Both the position numbers and the translations under genes were made by a program. From contig CAVUIU010000019.1 of NCBI GenBank assembly GCA_963741615.1, forward strand, positions 372,001-436,000: a stretch of 64,000 nucleotides of DNA, in the 5' to 3' direction. Shown here piece after piece: positions 42,250 to 50,530 of the stretch. Every line of letters starts with the position of its first letter. Positions within the stretch are counted from its first letter, which is position 1. This stretch comes from UBA9676 sp963741615 (GTDB taxonomy: Bacteria > Actinomycetota > Actinomycetes > Streptosporangiales > Streptosporangiaceae). The notes under the pieces were generated by a model that worked only from the letters and a program-made list of their open reading frames with translations, ran no database searches and had not been told where the DNA came from.

Positions 42250-43815
42250 CTATGCGGGCGGCGCTGGAGGCGCGGGCGGCCATGGCGGGGACGCCTGCGG
42301 CCCGGTGGGCCAGGCCGGGGAGGACGTCGGCGGCGCGGCGGGCCAGGCCGGCGAGGACGTCGGCGGCGCGGCAGGCCAGGCCGGGGAGGATGCCTCCGGG
42401 GCAGCAGGCCAGGATGAGGCGGGCGCGTCAGGGGCAGCCGGCCACGGTGGGGAGGATGCCTCGGGCGCGGCCGGCCAGGATGAGGCGGGCGCGTCAGGCG
42501 CGGCAGGCCAGGATGAGGACCGGGGGCCCGGGGTGGCCGCCGGGACGGTTGAGCGGGCGGGCGCCGGGCGGACCGGATCGGGGGCAGCCGGGCGGACCGG
42601 ATCGGGGGCAGCCGGGCGGACCGGATCGGGGGCAGCCGGGCGGACCGCCGCCGCACGCACGGGCTGCGGCGCGGGCCCCGCCCCGGCGGGCTGGCGGGTC
42701 CACGGGCGCAGCCGCGGCATCGACACGAGCAGCAGCGCCAGCATGGCGGCCACGGTGACGATGGCCAGCACGAACAGCGGTGTCCGGACGATCGACAGCC
42801 ATACCACGCTGCCCGCGAACAGGGCGGCCCACAGGTACATGATCAGGACACTGGTCCGGTGCGAGTGGCCGATGTCGAGCATGCGGTGGTGCAGATGCTT
42901 GCGGTCCGGCGCGAACGGCGACAGGCCGGCCCGGGTCCGGCGGAACACGGCCATGAGCAGATCCGCGTAGGGGATGAGCAGGATCGCGGCCGGCAGCAGC
43001 AGGGGCAGGATGGCACCGAACCGGTTGACCGTGCCGTAGGCGTAGGCCCGGGAATCGGTCAGCGACCCCGGGTCGAGCGAGGCCAGGCTGGCGATCGGCG
43101 CGTAGGCGAGCAGCAGGCCGAGCAGCATCGCGCCGGTATCACCCATGAAGATGCGCGCCGGGTGGAAGTTGTGCGGCAGGAACCCCAGGCACACCCCGGC
43201 CAGGACGGCCGAGGCCAGCGCGGGACCCGTCTGGTCCGGCAGGCCCAGCCGGTGGGTGAGCGTGTAGTAGTAGATGAAGAAGGCCGCGGCCCCGATCCCG
43301 ACGATCCCGGCGGCCAGGCCATCGAGGCCGTCGACGAAGTTGACCGCGTTGATGGTGACCACCACCACCAGGATGGTGAGGGCGATCTGCTCGTCGCTGG
43401 TCAGGCCGAGCACCGCGCCGCCGGGCTCGGGCAGCCAGGTCACCTCGGCGCCGCTCCAGACCAGGATCACCCCGGCCGCCACCTGGCCGGCCAGCTTGCT
43501 GATCGCTCCCATCCCCCAGCGGTCATCGACAAAGCCCATGACCACGAGCAGGCCCCCGGCCATCAGCAGGCCCTTGGTCATGTTCGTCTCCGCGAACACG
43601 CTGTTCAGGGCGGGCAGCTGGCTCGCCACGACCAGCCCGGCGGCAAGGCCCGCGTACATGGCGACCCCCCCGAGCAGGGGGGTGGGAACCACATGAACGT
43701 CGCGGTCGCGGGCGGCGTGCTCCGCGCCGATCGCGATCGCGAAACGCCGCACAAGCGGCGTCAGCAAGTAGGTAACGGCCGCGGCCGCCAGCAAGGTCAG
43801 AACGTACTCACGCAT
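42250..43815 (-). CDS. WecA/MraY-family undecaprenyl-phosphate sugar-1-phosphate transferase
   Basis: This 521-residue polytopic protein transfers a HexNAc-1-phosphate to undecaprenyl (or decaprenyl) phosphate, the first lipid-linked step of arabinogalactan-type or other wall glycans. Visible motifs are GGVAMYAGLAAGLVVAS, VVMGFVDDRWGM (catalytic DD), INAVNFVDGLDGLAAGI, ARIFMGDTGAMLLG and RKHLHHRMLDIGHSH. About 10-11 helices end near residue 365. The last 150 residues form a Pro/Ala/Trp-rich tail with repeats of the types Arg-Pro-Ala-Ala-Pro-Asp-Pro-Val and Ser-Ser-Trp-Pro-Ala-Ala-Pro. Short DNA repeats at about 42280-42640 encode these. The catalytic part looks intact. Confidence 0.9.
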   Translation of the reverse strand: MREYVLTLLAAAAVTYLLTPLVRRFAIAIGAEHAARDRDVHVVPTPLLGGVAMYAGLAAGLVVASQLPALNSVFAETNMTKGLLMAGGLLVVMGFVDDRWGMGAISKLAGQVAAGVILVWSGAEVTWLPEPGGAVLGLTSDEQIALTILVVVVTINAVNFVDGLDGLAAGIVGIGAAAFFIYYYTLTHRLGLPDQTGPALASAVLAGVCLGFLPHNFHPARIFMGDTGAMLLGLLLAYAPIASLASLDPGSLTDSRAYAYGTVNRFGAILPLLLPAAILLIPYADLLMAVFRRTRAGLSPFAPDRKHLHHRMLDIGHSHRTSVLIMYLWAALFAGSVVWLSIVRTPLFVLAIVTVAAMLALLLVSMPRLRPWTRQPAGAGPAPQPVRAAAVRPAAPDPVRPAAPDPVRPAAPDPVRPAPARSTVPAATPGPRSSSWPAAPDAPASSWPAAPEASSPPWPAAPDAPASSWPAAPEASSPAWPAAPPTSSPAWPAAPPTSSPAWPTGPQASPPWPPAPPAPPA

Positions 43816-43946
43816 GGGACACCACGGCTGGGCCTGTTCTGCGCATCAGATCCACTCTAGGCCACCCGGCCCTCACCATGTGCCAGTGGCCGCGTTCGCC
43901 TCTGGGCCCTCCTGCGCAGCCCCCGTGATCCGGATGCGACCGCCGG

Positions 43947-44470
43947 TCAGCCTGCCGGGCTGGGCGAGCTGGCGGGGCTGGTGGACCCCGCCGGGCTGGT
44001 GGGGCTGGCAGAACTGGTGGGGCTGGCAGAACTGGTGGGGCTGGCAGAACTGGTGGGGCTGGCCGGGTTCAGCAGGCTCTGCAGCACGTTGAGGTACAGG
44101 TAGCCCGAGCTCACCGAGGGCTCGACGTTGGTGTTCTCGGTCCACTCGTTCCAGCTGATCAGGCCGAGGATGTCCGGCGAGGACGCAGCCGCGGTGGCGT
44201 ACTCGGCGCGCAGGGTCGCGCCGCCCGCACGGGGGACGATGATGTGCCCGCCGATGAGCGTGGAGTTGTATCCGGGTGAGAACGAGGGGATCCAGATCCC
44301 GTGGTTGGCATGGACGGCGGCACCCATGGCGTTCAGCTTGGCCGCCGCATTGGTGTCCGTGGCCAGGTTCACCGAGGACCAGTAGTAAGCGTCACCATCG
44401 GTGAAGGCCGCGAGCCGCTGGTACTCGGCGACGCTGTTCCCCGAACTGAGCACCCGGACCCTGGCGCGTA
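43947..44470 (-). pseudogene. C-terminal remnant of a secreted glycoside hydrolase
   Basis: The minus frame reads EYQRLAAFTDGDAYYWSSVNLATDTNAAAKLNAMGAAVHANHGIWIPSFSPGYNSTLIGG. It goes on PDILGLISWNEWTENTNVEPS and ends in a Ser/Pro/Thr-rich tail. WNEWTENT..EPS is typical of the end of the barrel in glycosidases of the GH71/GH99-like groups. Codon use is fully coding-like up to about 44470; further upstream the frame stays open to 44597 but runs through DNA that codes on the other strand. The first two thirds of the gene, including any signal peptide, are missing, so it is a remnant. Confidence 0.72.
43996..44063. repeat. 18-bp tandem repeat encoding Ser/Pro/Thr tail
   Basis: Units of CTGGTGGGGCTGGCAGAA start at 43996, 44014 and 44032 with a partial fourth to 44063. 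On the minus strand each encodes six residues (Ser-Ala-Ser-Pro-Thr-Ser type) of the remnant glycosidase tail. The array marks likely copy-number variation. Confidence 0.85.
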
Positions 44471-44628
44471 TCGAATACGCGCCCGAGATCGTCGGCGTGA
44501 GCGACACGATCCTCCAGAGCGGCGTGGACGCGACCCCCACGGTCAGGCTCAACGGGCATCCTGTCAGCCTGGACACCCTCGTCGAACCCACCATCACGCT
44601 GCGGCAGATGATCCTGTCCGCGCCATGA
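44461..44628 (+). pseudogene. C-terminal remnant of a DsbA-like thioredoxin-fold protein
   Basis: The plus frame reads IEYAPEIVGVSDTILQSGVDATPTVRLNGHPVSLDTLVEPTITLRQMILSAP and then stops at 44628. Nearly every codon ends in G or C, so it has been a real gene. The ATPTVRLNG segment is the cis-proline strand typical of DsbA-family disulfide oxidoreductases, which carry the CxxC far upstream; that part is absent. The coding signal ends where the oppositely oriented glycosidase remnant begins. Confidence 0.65.
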
Positions 44629-44651
44629 CGGGTGCCCAGCGGCCGGGTCCT

Positions 44652-45392
44652 TCAGCCCGCCGCCGTGCCACCGGAGTCATCCTCGCCACCGGAGTCATCC
44701 TCGCCACCGGAGTCATGCTCATCACCGGAGTCCTCCTGGTCACCGGAGTCCTCCTCGACGATCAGGTTGACGACCCGCCGGAGGCGCTCCACCGGGATCA
44801 CCCCGGCCCGCAGCAGCCGGGGAACCGGGCCGGTCAGGTCGACGATCGTCGACGGAACAGGGCCCGGGCAGGGCCCGGCGTCCAGGTAGACGGCGACCGC
44901 CTCACCCAGCTGCGCCTCCGCGTCGGCGACGGTCGTCGCGGGCGGGACACCCGTGCGGTTGGCGCTGCTCACCGCGAGCGGGCCCGTCTCCTTGAGCAGG
45001 TCGAGCGCGAGCTCATGCAGGGGCATCCGGATCGCGACCGTGCCCCTGGTGTCCCCCAGATCCCAGATCAGGGTCCGGTTGGCCCGCATGACCAGGGTGA
45101 GGCCGCCCGGCCAGAACTCATCGATGAGGTCCTTCCCGGTGATACTGAGGTCCTCGACCAGGGCGTTGGCCGCGCGCACGGTCCCGACCAGCACCGGCGG
45201 CGGCATCTGGCGGCCCCGGCCCTTGGCCGTGAGCAGGCTCGTCACTCCGGTCGCGGAGAAGGCGTCCGCGGCCAGCCCATACACGGTGTCCGTCGGGATC
45301 ACCGCCAGGTCACCCTTGCGCAACGAGGCTTCCGCCTCGGCGATGCCCGCCACCCGCTGTTCCGCGTCCGTGCAGTCATACCGTGCGCTCAT
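44652..45392 (-). CDS. tsaC: L-threonylcarbamoyladenylate synthase (Sua5/YrdC family)
   Basis: This 246-residue enzyme makes threonylcarbamoyl-AMP for the t6A modification of ANN-decoding tRNAs. The YrdC domain shows GDLAVIPTDTVYGLAADAFSATGVTSLLTAKGRGRQMPPPVLVG, EFWPGGLTLVMRAN, TRGTVAIRMPLHELAL, GPLAVSSANRTGVPPATT and VPSTIVDLTGPVPRLLRAG. The C-terminal 30 residues are an acidic Asp-Ser-Gly-Gly-Glu repeat tail encoded by near-identical 15-bp units. ATG 45392 is chosen over GTG 45410. It is downstream of prmC, the normal actinobacterial order. Confidence 0.93.
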   Translation of the reverse strand: MSARYDCTDAEQRVAGIAEAEASLRKGDLAVIPTDTVYGLAADAFSATGVTSLLTAKGRGRQMPPPVLVGTVRAANALVEDLSITGKDLIDEFWPGGLTLVMRANRTLIWDLGDTRGTVAIRMPLHELALDLLKETGPLAVSSANRTGVPPATTVADAEAQLGEAVAVYLDAGPCPGPVPSTIVDLTGPVPRLLRAGVIPVERLRRVVNLIVEEDSGDQEDSGDEHDSGGEDDSGGEDDSGGTAAG

Positions 45393-45467
45393 GCCAGCCC
45401 ATCTTTCCACTCATCCGGTGCCCGTCGGCCGGGTCGCCGCCCAGCACGGCTCCGCCGTGGCTCCGCT

Positions 45468-45527
45468 TTCCATGATCATGGTTAATCACGCGGCCCATGA
45501 CCCGCCCAATGAACCATGATCATGGAA
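45468..45527. repeat. Inverted repeat between prmC and sua5
   Basis: TTCCATGATCATGGTT (45468-45483) and AACCATGATCATGGAA (45512-45527) are perfect 16-bp arms around a 28-base spacer. Each arm has the self-palindromic CCATGATCATGG. It lies in the 161-bp gap between co-oriented genes, and can form a long hairpin that may attenuate read-through. The motif resembles the 6172-6227 repeat. Confidence 0.65.
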
Positions 45528-45553
45528 GTTTGCGGTGAGCACGGGACGGCTTC

Positions 45554-46411
45554 TCACCGCCGGGCGGTCACGAAACGGTCCCGCCCGGCCAGGTCCTTGT
45601 GGTTGCGGGTGTCCCGCCAGCCCCGCTCCTCCGCGAAGATCCAGTAGACCGCCGCACCCTGCGGCGCGCCATGCTCCACCGCGACCAGCCCGTCCGGCCG
45701 CAGCAGGCGCCGCGCGACCCCCTCGATGACCCGGACGGCGTCCAGGCCGTCTGTGCCGCTCCAGAGCGCGCCGGCCGGGTCGTACTCGGCGACCTCGGGC
45801 GGGACTGTGGCACCGACCGGTATGTACGGCGGGTTGCTGATCACCAGATCCACGTCGCCGGTCAGCGATGGCAGGGCGCGGGCGAAGTCGTCCCCGTCCA
45901 GGGTTACCCGGCCACGGGTATGCGGGGCGCTGCCCGCGCACCGGGCGATGTTGCGCTGCGCCCATTGCCGCGCCAGCGGGTCCGCCTCCACCGCGTGCAC
46001 CCGCGCACGGGGCACCTCCTGCGCGATCGCCAGCGCGATCGCGGCGCTGCCGGTACCCAGATCCGCCACGACCGGCTCGGCCACGTCCATTTCCCGCAGC
46101 GCGCTGATCGCCCAGCCGGTCATCACCTCGGTCTCGGGCCGGGGCACGAACACCCCGGGCCCCACCTGGAGTTCCAGGTAACGGAAGTAAGCGAGGCCGG
46201 TGATGTGCTGGAGGGGCTCCCGTGCCTCCCGGCGGGCGATCTCGTTCCAGAACCGCGGGTCGAACTCACCGTCGGTCACACGGTGCAGTTCGCCACGGCC
46301 GACGCCGTGCACGTGCGCGGCGATCGTCTCCGCGTCGGCGCGCGGCGAGTCGACACCGGCCTCGGCCAGCCTGACCGTGGCGGTGGCGATCTCGTCCAGC
46401 AGCAGTGTCAT
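45554..46411 (-). CDS. prmC: Peptide chain release factor N5-glutamine methyltransferase
   Basis: This 285-residue SAM-dependent enzyme methylates the GGQ glutamine of release factors. The N-terminal helical domain (ETIAAHVHGVGRGELHRV) precedes the Rossmann domain: PRPETEVMTGWAI, VVADLGTGSAAIALAIAQEVPRARVHAVE, and the active-site VDLVISNPPYIPVG (NPPY). It lies directly downstream of prfA with a 4-base ATGA overlap, which couples substrate and modifier. Confidence 0.95.
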   Translation of the reverse strand: MTLLLDEIATATVRLAEAGVDSPRADAETIAAHVHGVGRGELHRVTDGEFDPRFWNEIARREAREPLQHITGLAYFRYLELQVGPGVFVPRPETEVMTGWAISALREMDVAEPVVADLGTGSAAIALAIAQEVPRARVHAVEADPLARQWAQRNIARCAGSAPHTRGRVTLDGDDFARALPSLTGDVDLVISNPPYIPVGATVPPEVAEYDPAGALWSGTDGLDAVRVIEGVARRLLRPDGLVAVEHGAPQGAAVYWIFAEERGWRDTRNHKDLAGRDRFVTARR

Positions 46412-47457
46412 CGGCTGGACCGGTCGCCCTCCACCAGCGCCCTGATCACCGCGTCAAGGTCACCGTCGATCACCTGGTCGAGGTTATGGGCCTTGTAGCC
46501 GACCCGGTGGTCGGAGACGCGGTTCTCGGGGAAGTTGTAGGTGCGCACCCGCTGGGAACGGTCCACGGTCCGGACCTGGCTGCGCCGTTCGGCCGCCGCC
46601 TGGGCCTCCGCGTCCGCCTGCGCCTGGGCGAGCAGCCGGGCACGCAGGATCCGCATCGCCTGCTCCTTGTTCTGGAGCTGGCTCTTCTCGTTCTGGCAGG
46701 AGACCACGATCCCGGTGGGCACATGGGTGATGCGGACCGCCGAGTCGGTCGTGTTCACGCTCTGGCCGCCGGGCCCGGACGAGCGGAACACGTCGATCCG
46801 CAGGTCGGAAGGGTCGATGGTGACATCAACCGGATCGGCCTCCGGCATCACGAGCACGCCGGCGGCGGAGGTGTGGATGCGCCCCTGGGATTCGGTCACC
46901 GGTACCCGCTGGACCCGGTGCACGCCACCCTCGTACTTCAGGCTGGCCCACACGCCGCCGGTCCGCGCGTGCGGCGACTTGACGGCCACGGTCGCGTCCT
47001 TGTAGCCGCCCAGGCCGGTCATGGTGGCGTCGAGGATCTCCGTCTTCCAGCCCCGGCGCTCCGCATAGCGCAGATACATGCGCAGCAGATCCCCGGCGAA
47101 CAGGGCGGACTCCTCGCCGCCCTCCCCTGCCTTCACCTCGAGGATGACGTCCTTGCCGTCGCTGGCGTCGCGGGGAACCAGCAGGGCCCGCAGCCGCTCT
47201 TCGAGCCGGCCGCGCTGGACGGCGATCTGCTCGGCTTCGGCCGCGAAGGAAGCATCCTCACCGCCGAGCTCACGGGCCGTCTCCTCGTCGGCGGCTGCCT
47301 GCTGCCACTCCCGGTAGGTGGTCATGACGGGGGTGAGCTCGCTGTAGCGGCGCCCGAGCGCCTTCGCCCGCTCGGGGTCCGAGTGCACGGCGGCATCGGC
47401 GAGGTCACGCTCCACCCTGGCGTACTCCTCCGCCAGTTCGGCGAGCCTGTCGAACAC
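46408..47457 (-). CDS. prfA: Peptide chain release factor 1
   Basis: This 349-residue factor decodes UAA and UAG. It shows the coiled-coil domain 1, the tripeptide region following HRVQRVPVTESQGRIHTSAAGVLVMPEAD, and the catalytic FRSSGPGGQSVNTTDSAVRITHVPTGIVVSCQNEKSQLQNKEQAM with GGQ. ENRVSDHRVGYKAHNLDQVIDGDL follows. GTG 47457 (VFDRLAELAEEY) has AGGAAG repeats about ten bases upstream and gives the standard length. Its stop overlaps prmC. Confidence 0.96.
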   Translation of the reverse strand: MFDRLAELAEEYARVERDLADAAVHSDPERAKALGRRYSELTPVMTTYREWQQAAADEETARELGGEDASFAAEAEQIAVQRGRLEERLRALLVPRDASDGKDVILEVKAGEGGEESALFAGDLLRMYLRYAERRGWKTEILDATMTGLGGYKDATVAVKSPHARTGGVWASLKYEGGVHRVQRVPVTESQGRIHTSAAGVLVMPEADPVDVTIDPSDLRIDVFRSSGPGGQSVNTTDSAVRITHVPTGIVVSCQNEKSQLQNKEQAMRILRARLLAQAQADAEAQAAAERRSQVRTVDRSQRVRTYNFPENRVSDHRVGYKAHNLDQVIDGDLDAVIRALVEGDRSSR

Positions 47458-47558
47458 TGTGCTTCCTCTTCCTCGGACGTGCCCCGTAGTCTCCACCCTG
47501 CTGGCGACGGCCTGCGTGCAGCAGACATGCCTGCGTGCGATCCCGGCGTCAACAGTCG

Positions 47559-47602
47559 AGATCACCGCGCCGGGACGGCGGCCGCCGTCCCGGCGCGGTG
47601 AT
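47559..47602. terminator. 44-bp perfect palindrome after rpmE
   Basis: Arms of 22 bp (47559-47580 and 47581-47602) are perfectly complementary with no spacer, starting GATCACCGCGCCGGGACGG. The element lies nine bases after the rpmE stop and 101 bases before prfA on the minus strand. It is the strongest hairpin in the window and probably terminates rpmE transcription or limits read-through to prfA. Confidence 0.8.
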
Positions 47603-47611
47603 CCGCGGAAG

Positions 47612-47833
47612 CTACTTGCTGCCTGCTGCCTTCTTGCCGAACCGGCGCTCGAAGCGGGCCACCCGGCCGCCGGTGTCGAGGATCTTCTGCTTGCCGGTGT
47701 AGAAGGGATGGCAGTTCGAGCAGACATCGGCGTGGATCACGCCGTTGCGCGCTGTGGACCGCGTCGTGAAGGTGTTCCCGCAGGTGCAGGTCACCGTGGT
47801 CACCACGTAGTCCGGGTGGATGTCAGACTTCAC
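47612..47833 (-). CDS. rpmE: Ribosomal protein L31, zinc-binding type
   Basis: This 73-residue L31 begins VKSDIHPDYVVTTVTCTCGNTFTTRSTARNG. Zinc ligands are visible as TCTCGNTF and DVCSNCHPFYTGKQKI, so this is the Cys-containing form that is replaced by the zinc-free paralogue under zinc limitation in actinomycetes. GTG 47833 is preceded by AGGAG; the longer frame to 47911 is rejected. It sits between rho and prfA, the conserved order. Confidence 0.95.
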   Translation of the reverse strand: MKSDIHPDYVVTTVTCTCGNTFTTRSTARNGVIHADVCSNCHPFYTGKQKILDTGGRVARFERRFGKKAAGSK

Positions 47834-47970
47834 GTCACTACTCCTGCCTTCGCCGGTCGCCGGGTCGCCACGAGCGGGTTCGTCCCGCCGGGGCGTGAAC
47901 CGGTACCGCACTTTGTCGGCTTAACCAGTGTGCCAGACCCCAGAACGTGTTCCGGGGCGTGGAGATTCCC

Positions 47971-47998
47971 GTCCGGGCGGGCCGCCGCCGTCCCGGAC
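47971..47998. terminator. Hairpin after rho
   Basis: GTCCGGG (47971-47977) pairs with CCCGGAC (47992-47998) with a GC-rich 14-base loop that can pair further. It is four bases beyond the rho stop codon on the minus strand. The remainder of the 169-bp gap to rpmE carries its ribosome site. Confidence 0.5.
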
Positions 47999-48002
47999 AT
48001 GC

Positions 48003-50141
48003 TCACGCGCTGACCGTGGTCTTCTGCACCTGGAGCAGGAACTCTGCGTTGCTCTTGGTGCCCTTCATCCGCTCCATGAGCACTTCCAGTGCCTGCTGTG
48101 GCTCCAGCGAGTGCAGCACCCGGCGGAGCTGCCAGACGATCTTCAGCTCCTCCGGCGTCAGCAGGATCTCCTCCTTGCGGGTGCTGGAGGCGTCGATGTC
48201 GATGGCCGGGAAGATCCGCTTGTCGGCGAGCTCGCGGCGCAGCCTCAGCTCCATGTTGCCGGTGCCCTTGAACTCCTCGAAGATCACCTCGTCCGCGCGC
48301 GAGCCGGTCTCGATCAGGGCGGTGGCCAGGATGGTCAGCGAACCGCCGTGCTCGATGTTGCGCGCCGCGCCGAAGAAGCGCTTGGGCGGATACAGGGCGG
48401 TGGAGTCGACACCACCGGACATGATCCGCCCGCTGGCGGGCGCGGCCAGGTTGTAGGCGCGGCCGAGCCGGGTGATCGAGTCCAGCAGCACCACCACGTC
48501 GTGGCCCATCTCCACCAGCCGCTTGGCCCGTTCGATCGCCAGCTCGGCGACGGTGGTGTGGTCCTCGGCCGGCCGGTCGAAGGTGGAGTGGATGACCTCG
48601 CCCTTGACCGTCCGCTGCATGTCGGTGACCTCCTCAGGCCGCTCGTCCACGAGCACGACCATGAGGTGGCATTCCGGGTTGTTCTTGGTGATGGCGTTCG
48701 CGATGGCCTGCAGGATCATCGTCTTCCCGGCCTTGGGGGGCGACACGATGAGACCGCGCTGCCCCTTACCGATCGGGCTCACCAGGTCGATGATCCGCGT
48801 GGTCATGATGCCCTGGTCGGTCTCCAGGCGCAGCCGGTCCTGCGGGTACAGCGGCACCAGCTTGGCGAACTCCGGCCTGGCCCGCGACTGCTCCGGGTCG
48901 AGCCCGTTGATCTTGTCGAGCCGGACCAGGGCGTTGAACTTCTCCCGCCGCTCGCCCTCGCGTGGCTGGCGGACCGCCCCTTCGATGACGTCCCCCTTAC
49001 GCAGGCCGTGCTTGCGCACCTGCGAGAGCGAGACGTACACGTCATTGGATCCCGGCAGGTAGCCGGTGGTGCGGATGAACGCATAGTTGTCGAGCACGTC
49101 GAGGATGCCGGCGATCGGGATGAGGACGTCGTCCTCCGTGATCACGGGCTCGGGGTCGCTGCCGCGCTCTCCGCGCCGGCGGTTCCGGTTGCGGAACCGG
49201 TCGCGGTTGCGGCGCCCACCCCGCCCGTCGGAGTCGTCGTCGCCCTGGCCACCACGGTCCTGTGACTGGCCACGGTCCTGTGACTGGCCACGGTCCTGTG
49301 ACTGGCCACGGTCCTGTGACTGGCCGCCGCGCTGGCCGCCCTGATCCTGGCGCTGCTCGGCCGCCTCGCCGCCTCGTGGCTGCTCGTCACGCCTGCCGTT
49401 GCGCCGCCGCCGGTCGCCACGCTGGCCGTCGCCCTGGTTGCCGTCTGCGCGCTGGGCCTCACCTTGCCGGGACTCCCCCTGCTGGGCGTCGCCAGCGGGG
49501 CCCTCCGGGCCCGCCGCCCCGGAGGTGGCTGCCGCGGTATCCGCGGCCCTAGCCGCGCCGACCGCGCCCGAGCGCTCGAAGGGCAGCTGGCTGTCCGGGC
49601 CGCCGCCGCTGGCAGCATCCTGCCGCGGCGCACCCGCCGGCGCTTCCTGACCGGAAGCCGCTGGCCGGGTGCCCTCCCCCAGGCCCGGCTGAGTGGATCT
49701 GTCTGGTTCCATGGCGTCCTGCTCACGGTGGCGAGGCGCGTCGGCTCCCGCGGACGCGTCCCGCTGGGCTGAATTGTCGGGTGCCGCACTGCGGTGGGCG
49801 GCTTGCGAGCCCTGGATTGCCTCCACGAGCTGGCTCTTGCGCATCCGCGCGGTGCCAGTGATCCCCATGGACTGTGCCAAGCGCTGCAGTTCAGGCAGGA
49901 GCATGGCAGACAGCCCGGTGGTTGAGCCACGGCCTGGCCGGGCGGTCACCGCCTCAGCATCCGGCCCCACCACCCGGACCGGGCCTGATCGGCCCGCCGT
50001 GGCCGCGGGCTCGTGCGTCACCGGGTCGGTGGACCCGGCCGTGGCCGCGGTGGCGGGGGAAGGATCAGGGGATTCCGGCTGAGTGGCTCCCCCGGGCGTG
50101 GCCGGGGAGCCGGTGAAGAGATCGGTGGTTTCGCTGCTCAC
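48003..50141 (-). CDS. rho: Transcription termination factor Rho with long N-terminal insertion
   Basis: This 712-residue protein has a SAP-like N-terminal helix pair (LSAMLLPELQRLAQSMGITGTARMRKSQLVEAIQ, about 77-110), then about 220 residues of disordered sequence. That insertion is Arg/Gly/Asp/Gln-rich and includes tandem Asp-Arg-Gly-Gln-Ser-Gln units. The RNA-binding domain (IPIAGILDVLDNYAFIRTTGYLPG) and RecA-like motor follow: GQRGLIVSPPKAGKTMILQAIANAI and VVVLLDSITRLGRAYN, with PPKRFFGAARNIEHGGSLTILATALIETGSR. The insertion is typical of high-GC Gram-positive Rho and binds RNA. GTG 50141 has GGAAGGA upstream. Confidence 0.95.
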   Translation of the reverse strand: MSSETTDLFTGSPATPGGATQPESPDPSPATAATAGSTDPVTHEPAATAGRSGPVRVVGPDAEAVTARPGRGSTTGLSAMLLPELQRLAQSMGITGTARMRKSQLVEAIQGSQAAHRSAAPDNSAQRDASAGADAPRHREQDAMEPDRSTQPGLGEGTRPAASGQEAPAGAPRQDAASGGGPDSQLPFERSGAVGAARAADTAAATSGAAGPEGPAGDAQQGESRQGEAQRADGNQGDGQRGDRRRRNGRRDEQPRGGEAAEQRQDQGGQRGGQSQDRGQSQDRGQSQDRGQSQDRGGQGDDDSDGRGGRRNRDRFRNRNRRRGERGSDPEPVITEDDVLIPIAGILDVLDNYAFIRTTGYLPGSNDVYVSLSQVRKHGLRKGDVIEGAVRQPREGERREKFNALVRLDKINGLDPEQSRARPEFAKLVPLYPQDRLRLETDQGIMTTRIIDLVSPIGKGQRGLIVSPPKAGKTMILQAIANAITKNNPECHLMVVLVDERPEEVTDMQRTVKGEVIHSTFDRPAEDHTTVAELAIERAKRLVEMGHDVVVLLDSITRLGRAYNLAAPASGRIMSGGVDSTALYPPKRFFGAARNIEHGGSLTILATALIETGSRADEVIFEEFKGTGNMELRLRRELADKRIFPAIDIDASSTRKEEILLTPEELKIVWQLRRVLHSLEPQQALEVLMERMKGTKSNAEFLLQVQKTTVSA

Positions 50142-50530
50142 GAGGGGTCCTTCCCAGAGCGCGGGTGCCGGTCGTAGGGGTGACCGGGCAACCCGATGTC
50201 GCGGCCCGGTGAGTTGACCGGGCCAGGTTGTGCACCATCTGCCTTGTCGCGCCGCCCTGGTAGGTGGCGGGCTCCCGCATGCCTAATCCGGCGTCTGCGG
50301 GCAAGCCAGAATGGCTGAAACGATCCCAGGCGGCCAGGGAGGCACGCCCGGGTCCCCGCTCCTTTCCGGGTTCTCCATGCCATCGCCGAGTTTGGTGTAC
50401 GCGACGATGAGGAGGTGACCCGGAGGGCTGACGGAGAATCACTGGCTGCGGCCGACCACGTGGCCGACGACGCAGCAAGTGACGGGCGAGCACCTGTCCC
50501 CTCGACGGGGCACCTGGTGCGGCAACCAGC
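50142..50530 (-). other. 389-bp leader between thrB and rho
   Basis: No open frame with coding-like composition is seen on either strand of this gap. It holds the rho ribosome site (GGAAGGA next to GTG 50141) and several GC-rich short inverted repeats, including CCGGGC/GCCCGG pairs near 50180-50230. Rho genes are often autoregulated through such leaders; that is inference here. Confidence 0.4.
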
